In this document: piece after piece, positions 34,811 through 42,710 of the stretch | Numbering within the stretch: the first letter of the stretch is position 1 | Layout: each line of letters opens with the position of its first letter | NCBI RefSeq assembly: GCF_003710105.1 | Contig: NZ_CP033325.1 | Coordinates: 3,224,001-3,288,000, forward strand | Reading direction: 5' to 3' | DNA length: 64,000 bases | DNA from: Georgenia faecalis | Lineage (GTDB): Bacteria > Actinomycetota > Actinomycetes > Actinomycetales > Actinomycetaceae | Notes under the pieces: model-generated | Databases searched by the model: none | What the model saw: the letters and a program-made list of their open reading frames with translations, nothing else | Told to the model about the DNA's origin: nothing | Program-made: the position numbers and the translations under genes

Positions 34811-35829
34811 CCCCCGGCCAGCGCCGCTACCGCGTGGTCCACCGGGCGACGTCGACCTACCCCGAGCCGGTGACGTCCTCCTACGGCCGGGCGCTCCTCC
34901 TGCCCCGCGACGGGGCCGGCCAGAACGTGCACCACTCGGTCCTGCACGTCGTGCCCGGCGCGGCGGACCGCGCGGAGCACCTGGACGTCGCGGGGAACCG
35001 CGCGACCTACTTCCACATCACCGCCCCCCACACCGTCCTGGAGGTGCGCGCCGAGTCGGTTGTGTCGGTGACCCGCCGCCCCCTCCAGGTCGAGCGCGTC
35101 CCCCAGCTGGCCTGGGAGCGCGTCGCCGCCGCCGTGCGGACGATGCGCGCCACCGGGCAGGGCCCGCACGGCGAGGGCGCCGCGGCGATGCTCGGCGTCG
35201 TCGACGCGTCCCTGCCGTCGGCCCAGGCGGACCCCGGCGGCGGCGGCGTGCTCGCGTACGCGCTCCCCTCGTTCCCCCCGGGGCTGCCGCTGGTCACCGT
35301 CCTCGCGGACCTCGCCGCGCGCCTACGCTCCGACGCCAGCGCGCCCACGCCGCCGGGCGCCCTGGCGCTACCCGGGCTGCCGGCGCTCCCCGCGTTACCA
35401 GCCGGGCGGGGCGTGGGCGCCCCGGAGCTCGCCCACCTCATGTGCGCGTGCCTGCGGGCCATGGGCCTCGCCGCCCGGTACGTCAGCGGCTACCGCCGGC
35501 CCTCGTCCGGTGACGAGCGGACCGGTGGGCAGGGCCCTCGCGGCGCCCCCGGAGCGGCCGGCGCGGCCGGCGCGGACGCGACGCACGCGTGGACGGCGGT
35601 GTGGCTGCCCGGGGCGGGCTGGCTCCACATCGACCCCGCGCACGAGCAGTTCGCCGACGACGGCTACGTCGTGCTCGCGTGGGGGCGCGACGCCCGTGAC
35701 GTCTCGCCGCTGCGGGGCGTCGTCTTCACCCCCGGCGAGGGCTCTACGCTGACCATCGACGTGACGCTCGAGCCGGTGAGCGACGCGTCGGAGGGCACCG
35801 GCGCACCGCGCGCCGGGGAGCACCGCTGA
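34807..35829 (+). CDS. Transglutaminase-like protein lacking the catalytic Cys
   Basis: A 340-residue protein with the bacterial transglutaminase N-terminal domain (RRYRVVHRATSTYPEPVTSS, HHSVLHVVPG) and a papain-like transglutaminase core. The core keeps the downstream helix LAHLMCACLRAMGLAARYVSGY, the His of DATHAWTAVWLPG and the Asp of WLHIDPAH. The usual GVCQDFAH motif reads GVGAPELAH (residues 202-210), so the nucleophilic Cys is missing. A Pro/Leu/Ala-rich insert precedes it. The ATG overlaps the ATP-grasp/alpha-E stop. It may be a catalytically dead partner of that protein. Confidence 0.85.
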   Translation: MTPGQRRYRVVHRATSTYPEPVTSSYGRALLLPRDGAGQNVHHSVLHVVPGAADRAEHLDVAGNRATYFHITAPHTVLEVRAESVVSVTRRPLQVERVPQLAWERVAAAVRTMRATGQGPHGEGAAAMLGVVDASLPSAQADPGGGGVLAYALPSFPPGLPLVTVLADLAARLRSDASAPTPPGALALPGLPALPALPAGRGVGAPELAHLMCACLRAMGLAARYVSGYRRPSSGDERTGGQGPRGAPGAAGAAGADATHAWTAVWLPGAGWLHIDPAHEQFADDGYVVLAWGRDARDVSPLRGVVFTPGEGSTLTIDVTLEPVSDASEGTGAPRAGEHR

Positions 35830-35840
35830 GGAGGCACCCC

Positions 35841-36308
35841 ATGGTCCGCCGGATCGCCACCGCCCAGGACGTCGACCGGGCGCAGATGGAGGAGTTCGTC
35901 CGCGCCCGCCACCACGCCGTCCTCCTCACCCGCCGGCGCAACGGCGGGGTCCAGCTCTCCCCCGTCACCTGCGGCCTCGACGGCGAGGGCCGGCTCGTCG
36001 TGTCCACGTACCCCGACCGCGCCAAGGCCCGGAACCTGCGCCGCGACCCGGCCGTCTCCGCGTGCATCCTCTCCGACGACTTCGACGGCCCGTGGATCCA
36101 GCTCGACGGCACGGCGAGCGTCCTCGACCTGCCCGACGCGCTCGAGCCGCTCGTCGACTACTACCGCGCGATCTCCGGCGAGCACCCGGACTGGGACGAG
36201 TACCGCGAGGCCATGCAGGAACAGGGCAAGTCCCTCATCCGGATGACGATCGACACCTGGGGACCCGTCGCCACGGGCGGGTTCCCCGCCCGCCTCGCCG
36301 ATGGCTGA
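35841..36308 (+). CDS. PPOX-class FMN/F420-dependent oxidoreductase
   Basis: A 155-residue split-barrel flavoprotein. Segments typical of the family are EEFVRARHHAVLLTRRRNG, GRLVVSTYPDRAKARNLRRDP (cofactor phosphate binding) and IQLDGTASVLDLPDALEPLVDYY. The size and PDRAKARNL motif fit the actinobacterial PPOX class F420-dependent group. A GAGGAGGC site precedes the ATG, and the gene lies 11 bases after the transglutaminase-like gene. The substrate is unknown. Its end overlaps the NUDIX gene by 8 bases. Confidence 0.85.
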   Translation: MVRRIATAQDVDRAQMEEFVRARHHAVLLTRRRNGGVQLSPVTCGLDGEGRLVVSTYPDRAKARNLRRDPAVSACILSDDFDGPWIQLDGTASVLDLPDALEPLVDYYRAISGEHPDWDEYREAMQEQGKSLIRMTIDTWGPVATGGFPARLADG

Positions 36309-36714
36309 CGCGCCCCGCCGGCTGGTCGCGGCCGCCGCGGTCGTCGACGACGCCACCGCCCCCCGCCGCGTCCTCGCCGCCCGCCGGTCGGCGCCGCCCG
36401 CGCTCGCGGGCCGCTGGGAGCTGCCCGGCGGGAAGGTCGAGCCGGGCGAGCGCGCGGAGGACGCCCTGCACCGCGAGCTAGCCGAGGAGCTGGGGATCAC
36501 CGTCCGGCTCGGCGCCGTCGTCGCCGGTCCCGCCGACGGCGACTGGCCGGTGCTCGAGGGACGGACGATGCGGGTGTGGCTGGCCACGGTCGCCTCGGGC
36601 GAGCCCCGCCCGCTCCTCGACCACGACGAGCTGCGCTGGGTGGACGCCGAGGACTGGCCCGCCCTGCCGTGGCTCGACCCGGACCGGCCGATCCTCGCGG
36701 CGATCCTCGGCTGA
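36301..36714 (+). CDS. NUDIX hydrolase, MutT-like
   Basis: A 137-residue nucleotide pyrophosphohydrolase. The full NUDIX box GX5EX7REUXEEXGU is present from Gly44 to Ile66, with REL at 58-60 and EE at 62-63. The neighbouring RWELPGGKVEPGE and the C-terminal HDELRWVDAEDW match MutT-type 8-oxo-dGTP diphosphatases, so nucleotide-pool sanitation is likely. It overlaps the PPOX gene and converges on the next gene with only 4 bases between stops. Confidence 0.9.
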   Translation: MADAPRRLVAAAAVVDDATAPRRVLAARRSAPPALAGRWELPGGKVEPGERAEDALHRELAEELGITVRLGAVVAGPADGDWPVLEGRTMRVWLATVASGEPRPLLDHDELRWVDAEDWPALPWLDPDRPILAAILG

Positions 36715-36725
36715 GCCCTCAGCCG
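36708..36725. terminator. Small palindromic hairpin over two converging stop codons
   Basis: CGGCTGAG and CTCAGCCG (8-bp arms, 2-base gap) span the ends of the NUDIX gene and the opposing LRV-type gene, and each arm contains one stop codon. It may act as a weak bidirectional terminator. Confidence 0.45.
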
Positions 36726-37507
36726 TCGCCGGACTTGCGCAGCTCCTGCTCGCACACGACCGCGCCGTCGGGGAACCGGTTCCCACAGGTGTTGCCGAAC
36801 TCCTCGTACTCCGAGTCCCACGGGGACTGCCAGAAGAGGTCGTCGCAGGCGGCCCCGTCGCCCCGCTCGCAGGCGTCCCACAGCTGGTCGAGCTCGGGGT
36901 CGTCCCCGTACCGGTCCGCCTCGGAGCCGCCGTCGGCGGCGCCGGCGAGAGCGGCTGCCACGACGATGGCCCCCAGGACGAGCAGAGCCAGCACCAGCCC
37001 GATGACCGCGGCCGCCTTGCCGGAGATGCGGCGCCGCCACGGTGAGAGCTGGGGCGGCCATTGGACCTGCTCGCCCGGCTGCGCGGCCGGGGATCCGGAG
37101 GGGCTGCCCGGCCGCGTCCCGAGGCTCGGCGGGGCGTAGCCGCCGGCGCTCGGTGGGGCGTACCCGCCCGGGCCCGGCGGGGCGTAGCCCTGTGGGCCGG
37201 CCGGCGGGGCGTAGCCGCTGGGGTTCGGCGGGGCGTAGCCCGGCGGGCCGGCCGGCGGCGCGTAGCCCTGCGGCGCGGGGTCGGTGAACGGGGGCTCCGC
37301 GCCCGCGCCGGCGCGCCGGGCGAGCGCCGCGGTGACGGCGACGTCGTCGACCTTGGCGAGGAGCGCGAGCGCCTCCGCGGGTGCGGCCGGGTTCCCCGCG
37401 ACGAACGAGCGCAGGTCCGGGCGCCGCTCGGCCATCGCCAGGAGCTCGGGCCCCGGCGTCGCCGGGTTGATGGCCTCGTAGACGGTGAAGTCCTCGGCAC
37501 GCTTCAT
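36719..37507 (-). CDS. Variant leucine-rich-repeat protein with GYAPP repeats and one membrane helix
   Basis: A 262-residue protein. The N-terminal ~65 residues (INPATPGPELLAMAERRPDL, VAGNPAAPAEALALLAKV) match the short variant leucine-rich repeat (LRV-type) domain of actinobacteria. A disordered region with about seven GYAPP units follows. A transmembrane helix (AAAVIGLVLALLVLGAIVVA) comes next. The outer segment is acidic with several Cys (LWDACERGDGAACDDL, GNTCGNRF), as in Sel1-like small extracellular modules. Function is unknown. Its ATG overlaps the aroD stop. Confidence 0.75.
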   Translation of the reverse strand: MKRAEDFTVYEAINPATPGPELLAMAERRPDLRSFVAGNPAAPAEALALLAKVDDVAVTAALARRAGAGAEPPFTDPAPQGYAPPAGPPGYAPPNPSGYAPPAGPQGYAPPGPGGYAPPSAGGYAPPSLGTRPGSPSGSPAAQPGEQVQWPPQLSPWRRRISGKAAAVIGLVLALLVLGAIVVAAALAGAADGGSEADRYGDDPELDQLWDACERGDGAACDDLFWQSPWDSEYEEFGNTCGNRFPDGAVVCEQELRKSGDG

Positions 37508-38268
37508 CGCGGTCCCTCCTCGGTGAGCTGGCGGTGGATGAGGTCGACGGCGGCGCGCAGCTCCGCGACGGGGACCTGGCCGGGCGCCGACGCCCGGTCG
37601 AGGGCGCCGAAGGTGAGGGACGAGCCGAAGGCCTCGCCGCCGATCCGGGTGACGACGCCGAGCGGGCCCATGGCCATGGTGATGACCGGCCGGTCGAGCC
37701 GCTCGGCCGCGCCCGCCGTCGCGGCGAGCAGCGCGAGGACGTCGGCCGGGCGGTGCGCCGTCACCGCCACCTTGGCGAGGTCGGCGCCGAGGGCGACCAT
37801 CCGTTCGAGGCGGGCGAGGATCTCCTCAGCCGGCGGCGTGCCCGTGAGGTCGTGGCTCGAGGCGAGGACGGCGACGCCGGCGGCCCGCGCGGACGCCACC
37901 GCGGCGGCGACCACGGCGGACGGGCGCGCCACCTCGACGTCGAGGGCGTCGACGTGGCCCGACGTCACCAGGTCCGCGGCGAGCGACGCCCAGGCGTCGT
38001 CCCCCAGCTCGACGTTCCCGCCCTCCGCGGCGCCGCGGACGGTGGCGACCAGCGGGACGTCCCCGAGCGCCTCCCGCACCGCGGCGAGGGCCTCGAGGAC
38101 GGCCGCCCGGTCCGCCACCTGGGCGAAGTGGTCCACCCGCCACTCGGCCACGTCGACCGGGGCGGCGACGAGGCGCCCCGCCTCGGCGACGAGCTCGGCG
38201 CTCGCGGCCGAGGTGAGCGAGGCGGCGACCTTCGCGGGGCCGCCGCCGACCGGCACCCCGCGCAGCAT
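37504..38268 (-). CDS. aroD: Type I 3-dehydroquinate dehydratase
   Basis: A 254-residue shikimate-pathway enzyme. Conserved elements are AEWRVDHF (substrate Glu/Arg), the catalytic His in LASSHDLTG, the Schiff-base Lys in DLAKVAVTAH, and the C-terminal TMAMGPLGVVTRIGGEAFGS. Type I enzymes are less common than type II (AroQ) in actinobacteria, though both occur. ATG 38268 or the preceding GTG 38271 can be the start. It sits between unrelated genes, with a 4-base overlap downstream. Confidence 0.93.
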   Translation of the reverse strand: MLRGVPVGGGPAKVAASLTSAASAELVAEAGRLVAAPVDVAEWRVDHFAQVADRAAVLEALAAVREALGDVPLVATVRGAAEGGNVELGDDAWASLAADLVTSGHVDALDVEVARPSAVVAAAVASARAAGVAVLASSHDLTGTPPAEEILARLERMVALGADLAKVAVTAHRPADVLALLAATAGAAERLDRPVITMAMGPLGVVTRIGGEAFGSSLTFGALDRASAPGQVPVAELRAAVDLIHRQLTEEGPR

Positions 38269-38287
38269 CACCGGCCGGACGGGGTGC

Positions 38288-39205
38288 CTACCAGTTCTGG
38301 CCGCCACCGAACCCTCCGCCCTGCTGCTGCTGCTGCTCCTGGCGCTCCCGCTCCGCCTCCCGGTTGCGCTCCTCGAGCTCCTCCTGGCGCGGGTCGGGGG
38401 GCTGCGTGGGCTCCGGGGTCGGCTCGGTGCTCGGCTGGTCCGTCGGCTGATCGGTGGGCTGGTCCGTCGGCTGGTCCGTCGGCTGATCCGTCGGCTCGTC
38501 CGTCGGGTCGTCCGTGGGGTCGCCCGACGGCGGGCTCGGCTCCTCCTGCTCCGCCTCGTCCTGCTTGTCCTGCTGCCGCTCACTGGAGGAGCTGTTCTCC
38601 TCGGAGGAGACGCAGGGCGCGAGGATCTCCTGCGCCTCGGCGAAGTACGACGCCGCCATGGGGTCGTCGGCGGCGGCCACGGCGTCGTCGCCCATCGCCT
38701 CGAGGGAGAGGGAGAGGTTGGTGCGGACCGTGCACTCCGCGCTGGCGGGATCCTTCTGGCCGGGCGCGTCCGGCATCTCGGGCGCCTCGGGCACCTCCTC
38801 GAGCGCGCGCCGCAGATCCTCCACCGCACCGAAGTGCTCACCCGCCTGGTACGTCGCCGTCCCGGCGTTGAACCAGGACTTCCACGCCTCGATGCCACCC
38901 CACGGGCCGACCGCACGGGTCCACCGCTCCTGAGCGCCGTACTGCTCGGCGGCGTCGGCGTACCGCTCGCCCTCGTAGTCGCGCGCGCCGAGCAGGTTGC
39001 CCAGCCACACGCCGACGAGGAGCGAGCCGAGGAGCACCAGCACGAGGACGACGGGTGCGGACCAGGCGAGGAGCCGGCGCCGGCGCTGCAGGCGCTCGGG
39101 GACCCCCGCGGGGCCGGCGGGGGCCACGCGCGGGTCCGTCGCCGGGGCAGCCGCCGGGTCGGCGCCGCGCCCCGGCGAGCGCCGGGTCGAGCCGGGGGCG
39201 CTCAT
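38288..39205 (-). CDS. Membrane-anchored TPR-like protein of the MoxR/VWA block
   Basis: A 305-residue protein. The N-terminus is Pro/Ala-rich and cytoplasmic. One transmembrane helix (LLAWSAPVVLVLVLLGSLLVG) is followed by a helical TPR-like region (YADAAEQYGAQERW, KSWFNAGTATYQAGEHFGAVEDLRRAL, VRTNLSLSLEAMG, FAEAQEILAPC). A long disordered tail follows, with PTDQ repeats (about 38410-38522) and a Gln/Gly-rich end. It resembles the BatC-like member of MoxR-BatAB gene clusters. The ATG overlaps the VWA gene stop upstream. Confidence 0.78.
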   Translation of the reverse strand: MSAPGSTRRSPGRGADPAAAPATDPRVAPAGPAGVPERLQRRRRLLAWSAPVVLVLVLLGSLLVGVWLGNLLGARDYEGERYADAAEQYGAQERWTRAVGPWGGIEAWKSWFNAGTATYQAGEHFGAVEDLRRALEEVPEAPEMPDAPGQKDPASAECTVRTNLSLSLEAMGDDAVAAADDPMAASYFAEAQEILAPCVSSEENSSSSERQQDKQDEAEQEEPSPPSGDPTDDPTDEPTDQPTDQPTDQPTDQPTDQPSTEPTPEPTQPPDPRQEELEERNREAERERQEQQQQQGGGFGGGQNW

Positions 39206-40350
39206 CGGCCCGCCCGGGTGAGGGGCGTGGGCGGTGCGACCGCCGCGACGGGCGGCGCGCCACCCGGGACGGGCGCGGCGGGCACGCCGTCCGGGACGGG
39301 CACCGACGGCGCGGGCGGACCGGCAGCGGGCGGGACCGCGTCGCGGACGGGCGGCTCGTTCCGGGGGACCGCCCGCACGAGGGCGAAGGCCTCCCACACG
39401 AGGAGCAGGGCGAGGACGATCGCGGCGGGCCACCAGACGTCGGCGTAGACCGTCACGTCCCGCCGCCCGTCGGCCGCGATGTCCTCGACGTCGAGCCCGG
39501 CGACGAGCGAGGACACGTCCGTGGGCGCCGTGCGGTGCACGTAGTCGACCTCGAGCTGCTCGGCGACCCGCCGCAGGCTCGTCTCGTCGATGCGGGAGAG
39601 GGCGGGCGGCGAACCGGGCTGGCTCTCGTCGAGGATCCACGGCGCGTCCGTGCCGGGCCCGGTTTGGGGCGTGCCGTCGTACGTGCGCATCTGCCCGCCC
39701 TCCGCCGTGCCGTAGCCGAGGACCGCGCCGCCGTCGACCAGCGGGGCGAGGCCGGCGAACGAGGCGAGCTCGGCGTCCTCCGAGGCGGCGTCACCGTCGG
39801 TGTTCTCGCCGTCGGAGAGGAAGAAGACGATCCGGACGTTCTCGGGGTTGCGCTCCGCGGCGCCCTCGAGCGTCGTCGTCAGCGCCTCGAGCGGGCGGTC
39901 GATGAGGGAGCCGGCCGAGTAGACGGTGATCTCCTGGACGAGGGTGTCGGCCCACGTGTCGACGGCGCGGGAGTCCGTCGTCAGCGGGAGCTGGCGGGTG
40001 GCCTGGCTGTCGAAGGCGATGACGGAGTACCGGGCACCCGGCATCGCGTCGACGAGCGCCGTGATGTCGTTCCGCACGCCGTCGAGCCGGGGCCGGCCGT
40101 CGTCGTAGTCCTCCGCGGCCATGGACCCCGTCCGGTCGACGACGAAGTACAGCTCGGCGTTGGACCGCACCGTCGTCGTGCTGGCCGGGACGGCCGGCGC
40201 GAGCGCGATGACGGCGAGGCACACGACCATGCCCGCCCGGCGCCACCACGTCGCGCCGCGCGTGCGCAGGGCGAGGACGACGCTGAGGACGAGCAGGGCG
40301 CCGAGGACGGCGACGATGGCCCACAACGGCCACGCGAGACGAAGGATCAC
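39202..40350 (-). CDS. Von Willebrand factor A domain membrane protein (BatB-like)
   Basis: A 382-residue protein with two N-terminal membrane helices, a VWA domain and a C-terminal membrane helix plus Pro/Val-rich tail. The metal-binding MIDAS motif is DRTGSM (a DxTxS form) in LYFVVDRTGSMAAED. The second MIDAS element is probably in FFLSDGENTDGDAA. The GTG start overlaps the preceding VWA gene (GTGA). Partner of MoxR and DUF58 in a cluster thought to support folding or assembly of envelope complexes. Confidence 0.85.
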   Translation of the reverse strand: MILRLAWPLWAIVAVLGALLVLSVVLALRTRGATWWRRAGMVVCLAVIALAPAVPASTTTVRSNAELYFVVDRTGSMAAEDYDDGRPRLDGVRNDITALVDAMPGARYSVIAFDSQATRQLPLTTDSRAVDTWADTLVQEITVYSAGSLIDRPLEALTTTLEGAAERNPENVRIVFFLSDGENTDGDAASEDAELASFAGLAPLVDGGAVLGYGTAEGGQMRTYDGTPQTGPGTDAPWILDESQPGSPPALSRIDETSLRRVAEQLEVDYVHRTAPTDVSSLVAGLDVEDIAADGRRDVTVYADVWWPAAIVLALLLVWEAFALVRAVPRNEPPVRDAVPPAAGPPAPSVPVPDGVPAAPVPGGAPPVAAVAPPTPLTRAGR

Positions 40351-41384
40351 GTCCGCAACCTCCAGCCGAGCAGGAGCAGGCCGGCCACCCCGACGACCGC
40401 CAGCCAGAGGATGTCCTCGGGACGGTCGGTGATGACGACCTCGGGGTCGGCGTCGAGCTCGACCGCCTGCTGCGAGTCGACGTCCTCGATGATCGCTTCC
40501 ACCGCCTCGGGGTCGTCCGCCTGGTAGAAGAGCCCGCCGCGCTCGGTGACGGCGGTCCGGTAGGACTCCTCGTTGGCCGCCGAGTAGAACTCGGGGTCCG
40601 CGGCGAAGAGGCCGTACAGGCGCACGTCGCGCTCCGCCGCCAGGGTCGCCGCCTCCTCGAGCTCGTAGATGGGCGTGCCGAGCACCACGTTGTCGGTGGC
40701 CATGATGATCGAGCGCGACCGGTCCGTGGCCGTCTCGTCGAAGGCCAGGGCGCACGTGGCCAGGCCGTCGCCGACGAGGGACGACGCCTCCTGGTCGAGC
40801 GAGACCGTGCCCGCGATGAACTCCTCGAGCTCCGCCAGGTCGTCCGGGTCGTACAGCACGGCGTCGAGGTCGACGTCGAGGGCCTCCGCCGCCGCGTCGA
40901 GCTCGTCGCGGACCAGGTCGTAGTCGTCGGTGAGCGGGAAGACGGTGCGGGACGTGGAGTTCCACACCGACAGCGCGATGCGCTCGCCGTCGAAGCCCTC
41001 GACCATCTCCGAGAACTTCTCGACGATCTCGGTGTCGAACTCGATCATCGACCCGGACACGTCGAGGCACAGCACGATGTCCCGGGTGGCGAGCACCTCG
41101 TCGCGCACCTGCCGCTCGATGGGGCGGGCGAGGAGGAGGGCCGAGCCCAGGGCGGTGACGGCGAGCAGCACGCCCATCACCCCCAGGCCGGCGCGCAGCA
41201 CCCGCATGCGGGCGGCGTAGGCGGGCAGGGACGCGAGGTAGCGGCTGTTGGCGATCCACCGGACCGCGTCGCTCCGGCGGCGCGGCCGGCGCAGGAACCA
41301 CCCGGCGACGGCGGCCACGAGGACGAGCCCGAGGACGACCGGCACCAGCCACGGCCGCTCGACGACGATGTCCGTGATCACCAT
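40347..41384 (-). CDS. Von Willebrand factor A domain membrane protein (BatA-like)
   Basis: A 345-residue protein. N-terminal helices (WLVPVVLGLVLVAAVAGWFL and VLRAGLGVMGVLLAVTALGSALLLA) bracket a basic loop. The VWA domain has a canonical MIDAS DVSGSM in ATRDIVLCLDVSGSM, and IIMATDNV for the later element. A C-terminal helix ILWLAVVGVAGLLLLGW re-anchors it. The start codon ATG 41384 lies inside the end of the upstream gene (7-base overlap). Confidence 0.87.
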   Translation of the reverse strand: MVITDIVVERPWLVPVVLGLVLVAAVAGWFLRRPRRRSDAVRWIANSRYLASLPAYAARMRVLRAGLGVMGVLLAVTALGSALLLARPIERQVRDEVLATRDIVLCLDVSGSMIEFDTEIVEKFSEMVEGFDGERIALSVWNSTSRTVFPLTDDYDLVRDELDAAAEALDVDLDAVLYDPDDLAELEEFIAGTVSLDQEASSLVGDGLATCALAFDETATDRSRSIIMATDNVVLGTPIYELEEAATLAAERDVRLYGLFAADPEFYSAANEESYRTAVTERGGLFYQADDPEAVEAIIEDVDSQQAVELDADPEVVITDRPEDILWLAVVGVAGLLLLGWRLRT

Positions 41385-41827
41385 GAGCGGATCACCTCCC
41401 CCGCCCGCGCCGCGGCCTCCTCGGCCTCGGCGTCGCTGCGCCGCGCGAACGACGGCTCCTCCCACACGGCGAGCAGCTCGCCGATCTGCCGGGTGGGGTC
41501 GAAGGTCGCGACGTCGGCGCGGGTCCACGAGCTCACGTCACGGCCGATGCGCTCCGAGGCGAAGGCGCGCATCGTCCGCGCGAGCTCCAGGTGCAGGGCG
41601 CGCAGGTCGAGCTCCTCGGCGCGGTACCGCTGCAAGGTCGTCGCCACCGCCTGGGCGTAGGTCGCGCGCCGGTCCAGGCCCATGACGGGCGCTTCGGCGA
41701 CCCGGTCGCGGCGGGTGCTGAGGAGCACCCACGTGTACCAGCCCGCCACCGCGAGCAGCAGGGCGGCACCGAGGGCGGGGACCCACCAGGCGTACGCCTG
41801 GGGGCCGATGAGGTCAGCCACGGGCAC
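41378..41827 (-). CDS. Small membrane protein of the MoxR-DUF58 block
   Basis: A ~149-residue protein with one N-terminal membrane helix (AWWVPALGAALLLAVAGWYTWVL) and a helical cytoplasmic domain (LDLRALHLELARTMRAFASE, DVATFDPTRQIGELLAVWEEPSF). It occupies the place of DUF4381-type genes between DUF58 and the VWA genes and has a similar size, but the family match is only positional and by general pattern. GTG 41827 overlaps the DUF58 stop; GTG 41821 is an alternative. Confidence 0.65.
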   Translation of the reverse strand: MPVADLIGPQAYAWWVPALGAALLLAVAGWYTWVLLSTRRDRVAEAPVMGLDRRATYAQAVATTLQRYRAEELDLRALHLELARTMRAFASERIGRDVSSWTRADVATFDPTRQIGELLAVWEEPSFARRSDAEAEEAAARAGEVIRSW

Positions 41828-42701
41828 GGCGCTGCCTCCGGAACACGTCGATGAGGGCGTCGACGACCTCGTCGGAGCTGCCGGCGACGACGTGCTCGAT
41901 GCCGCGTCGGCGGAGCATGGCCCGCACCTCGCTGCGCCGCCGGTCGACGGCCGCCCGCGCCTCGGCCGCCAGCCGGCGGTCCGCGCGCACGAACGCCGGG
42001 AGGGCGGGGCCGCCGTCGACGTCCGCCACGGCGCCCGGTCCGCCGTCGGCCGCGGTGGCGTCCGCGACCGCGATGACCATGACCTCGTGCCGCGTGCGCA
42101 GCCGCCGCAGGGTGTCCTCGTGCTCCGGCCCCGGCCGCGCCTCGTCGGTGATGACGACGATGAGCGAGCGCCGCCCCAGCCACGAGAAGGTCCGGTCGAG
42201 CACGCGCCCGAGGTCCGACGCGGGGGCGTCGAGGCGCAGGTCACGCTCGAGGAGCCGCAGGAGGAGCTCGAGGTGGCCGGTGCCGCCGCGCGCCGGGACC
42301 TGCGTGAGCCGCTGCTCGTCCCCCGCCACCAGCGCGACGAGGTCCCCGCGGCTGCGGGCGAGGTAGGCGACGACGTCGGCCGCGAAGAGGGCGACCTCCG
42401 CCTTGCGCTCCCCGCTGGGCGCCGTCGCCGCCATGTTCCGGCCGGTGTCGACGGCGAGGACCATCGACAGGTTCGACTCGCGGACGAACCGCCGGATGAT
42501 CGGGTGCCCGGCGCGCGCCGACGACTTCCAGTCGATGTCGCCGACGTCGTCGCCCGGGTGGTACTCGACCATGTCGTCGAAGTCCTGGCCGTGCCCGGTG
42601 TAGATGGAGCGGTGCCGCCCGTCGAGCAGGCCGGAGGCCCGCCGCACCCGGGGCAGATCCAGGCGCGCGCGGACCTTGTCCAGGCGGGAGGCGGTCGACA
42701 C
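41814..42701 (-). CDS. DUF58 family protein
   Basis: A 295-residue protein. The DUF58 core motif YHPGDDVGDIDWKSSARAG is near residue 47-65, followed by a VWA-like segment (LSMVLAVDTGRNMAATA). It usually works with a MoxR ATPase (next gene upstream, 9 bases away) and VWA membrane proteins. No signal peptide or membrane helix is seen, so it is probably cytoplasmic or peripheral. The GTG start is at 42701. Confidence 0.9.
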   Translation of the reverse strand: MSTASRLDKVRARLDLPRVRRASGLLDGRHRSIYTGHGQDFDDMVEYHPGDDVGDIDWKSSARAGHPIIRRFVRESNLSMVLAVDTGRNMAATAPSGERKAEVALFAADVVAYLARSRGDLVALVAGDEQRLTQVPARGGTGHLELLLRLLERDLRLDAPASDLGRVLDRTFSWLGRRSLIVVITDEARPGPEHEDTLRRLRTRHEVMVIAVADATAADGGPGAVADVDGGPALPAFVRADRRLAAEARAAVDRRRSEVRAMLRRRGIEHVVAGSSDEVVDALIDVFRRQRRARG

Positions 42702-42710
42702 GGGCGAGAC

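Noticed and set aside
38406-38522. PTDQ-encoding DNA repeat as a mobile or regulatory repeat
   Set aside because: It is an in-frame low-complexity protein tail similar to stalk repeats in other genes here, with no sign of mobility.
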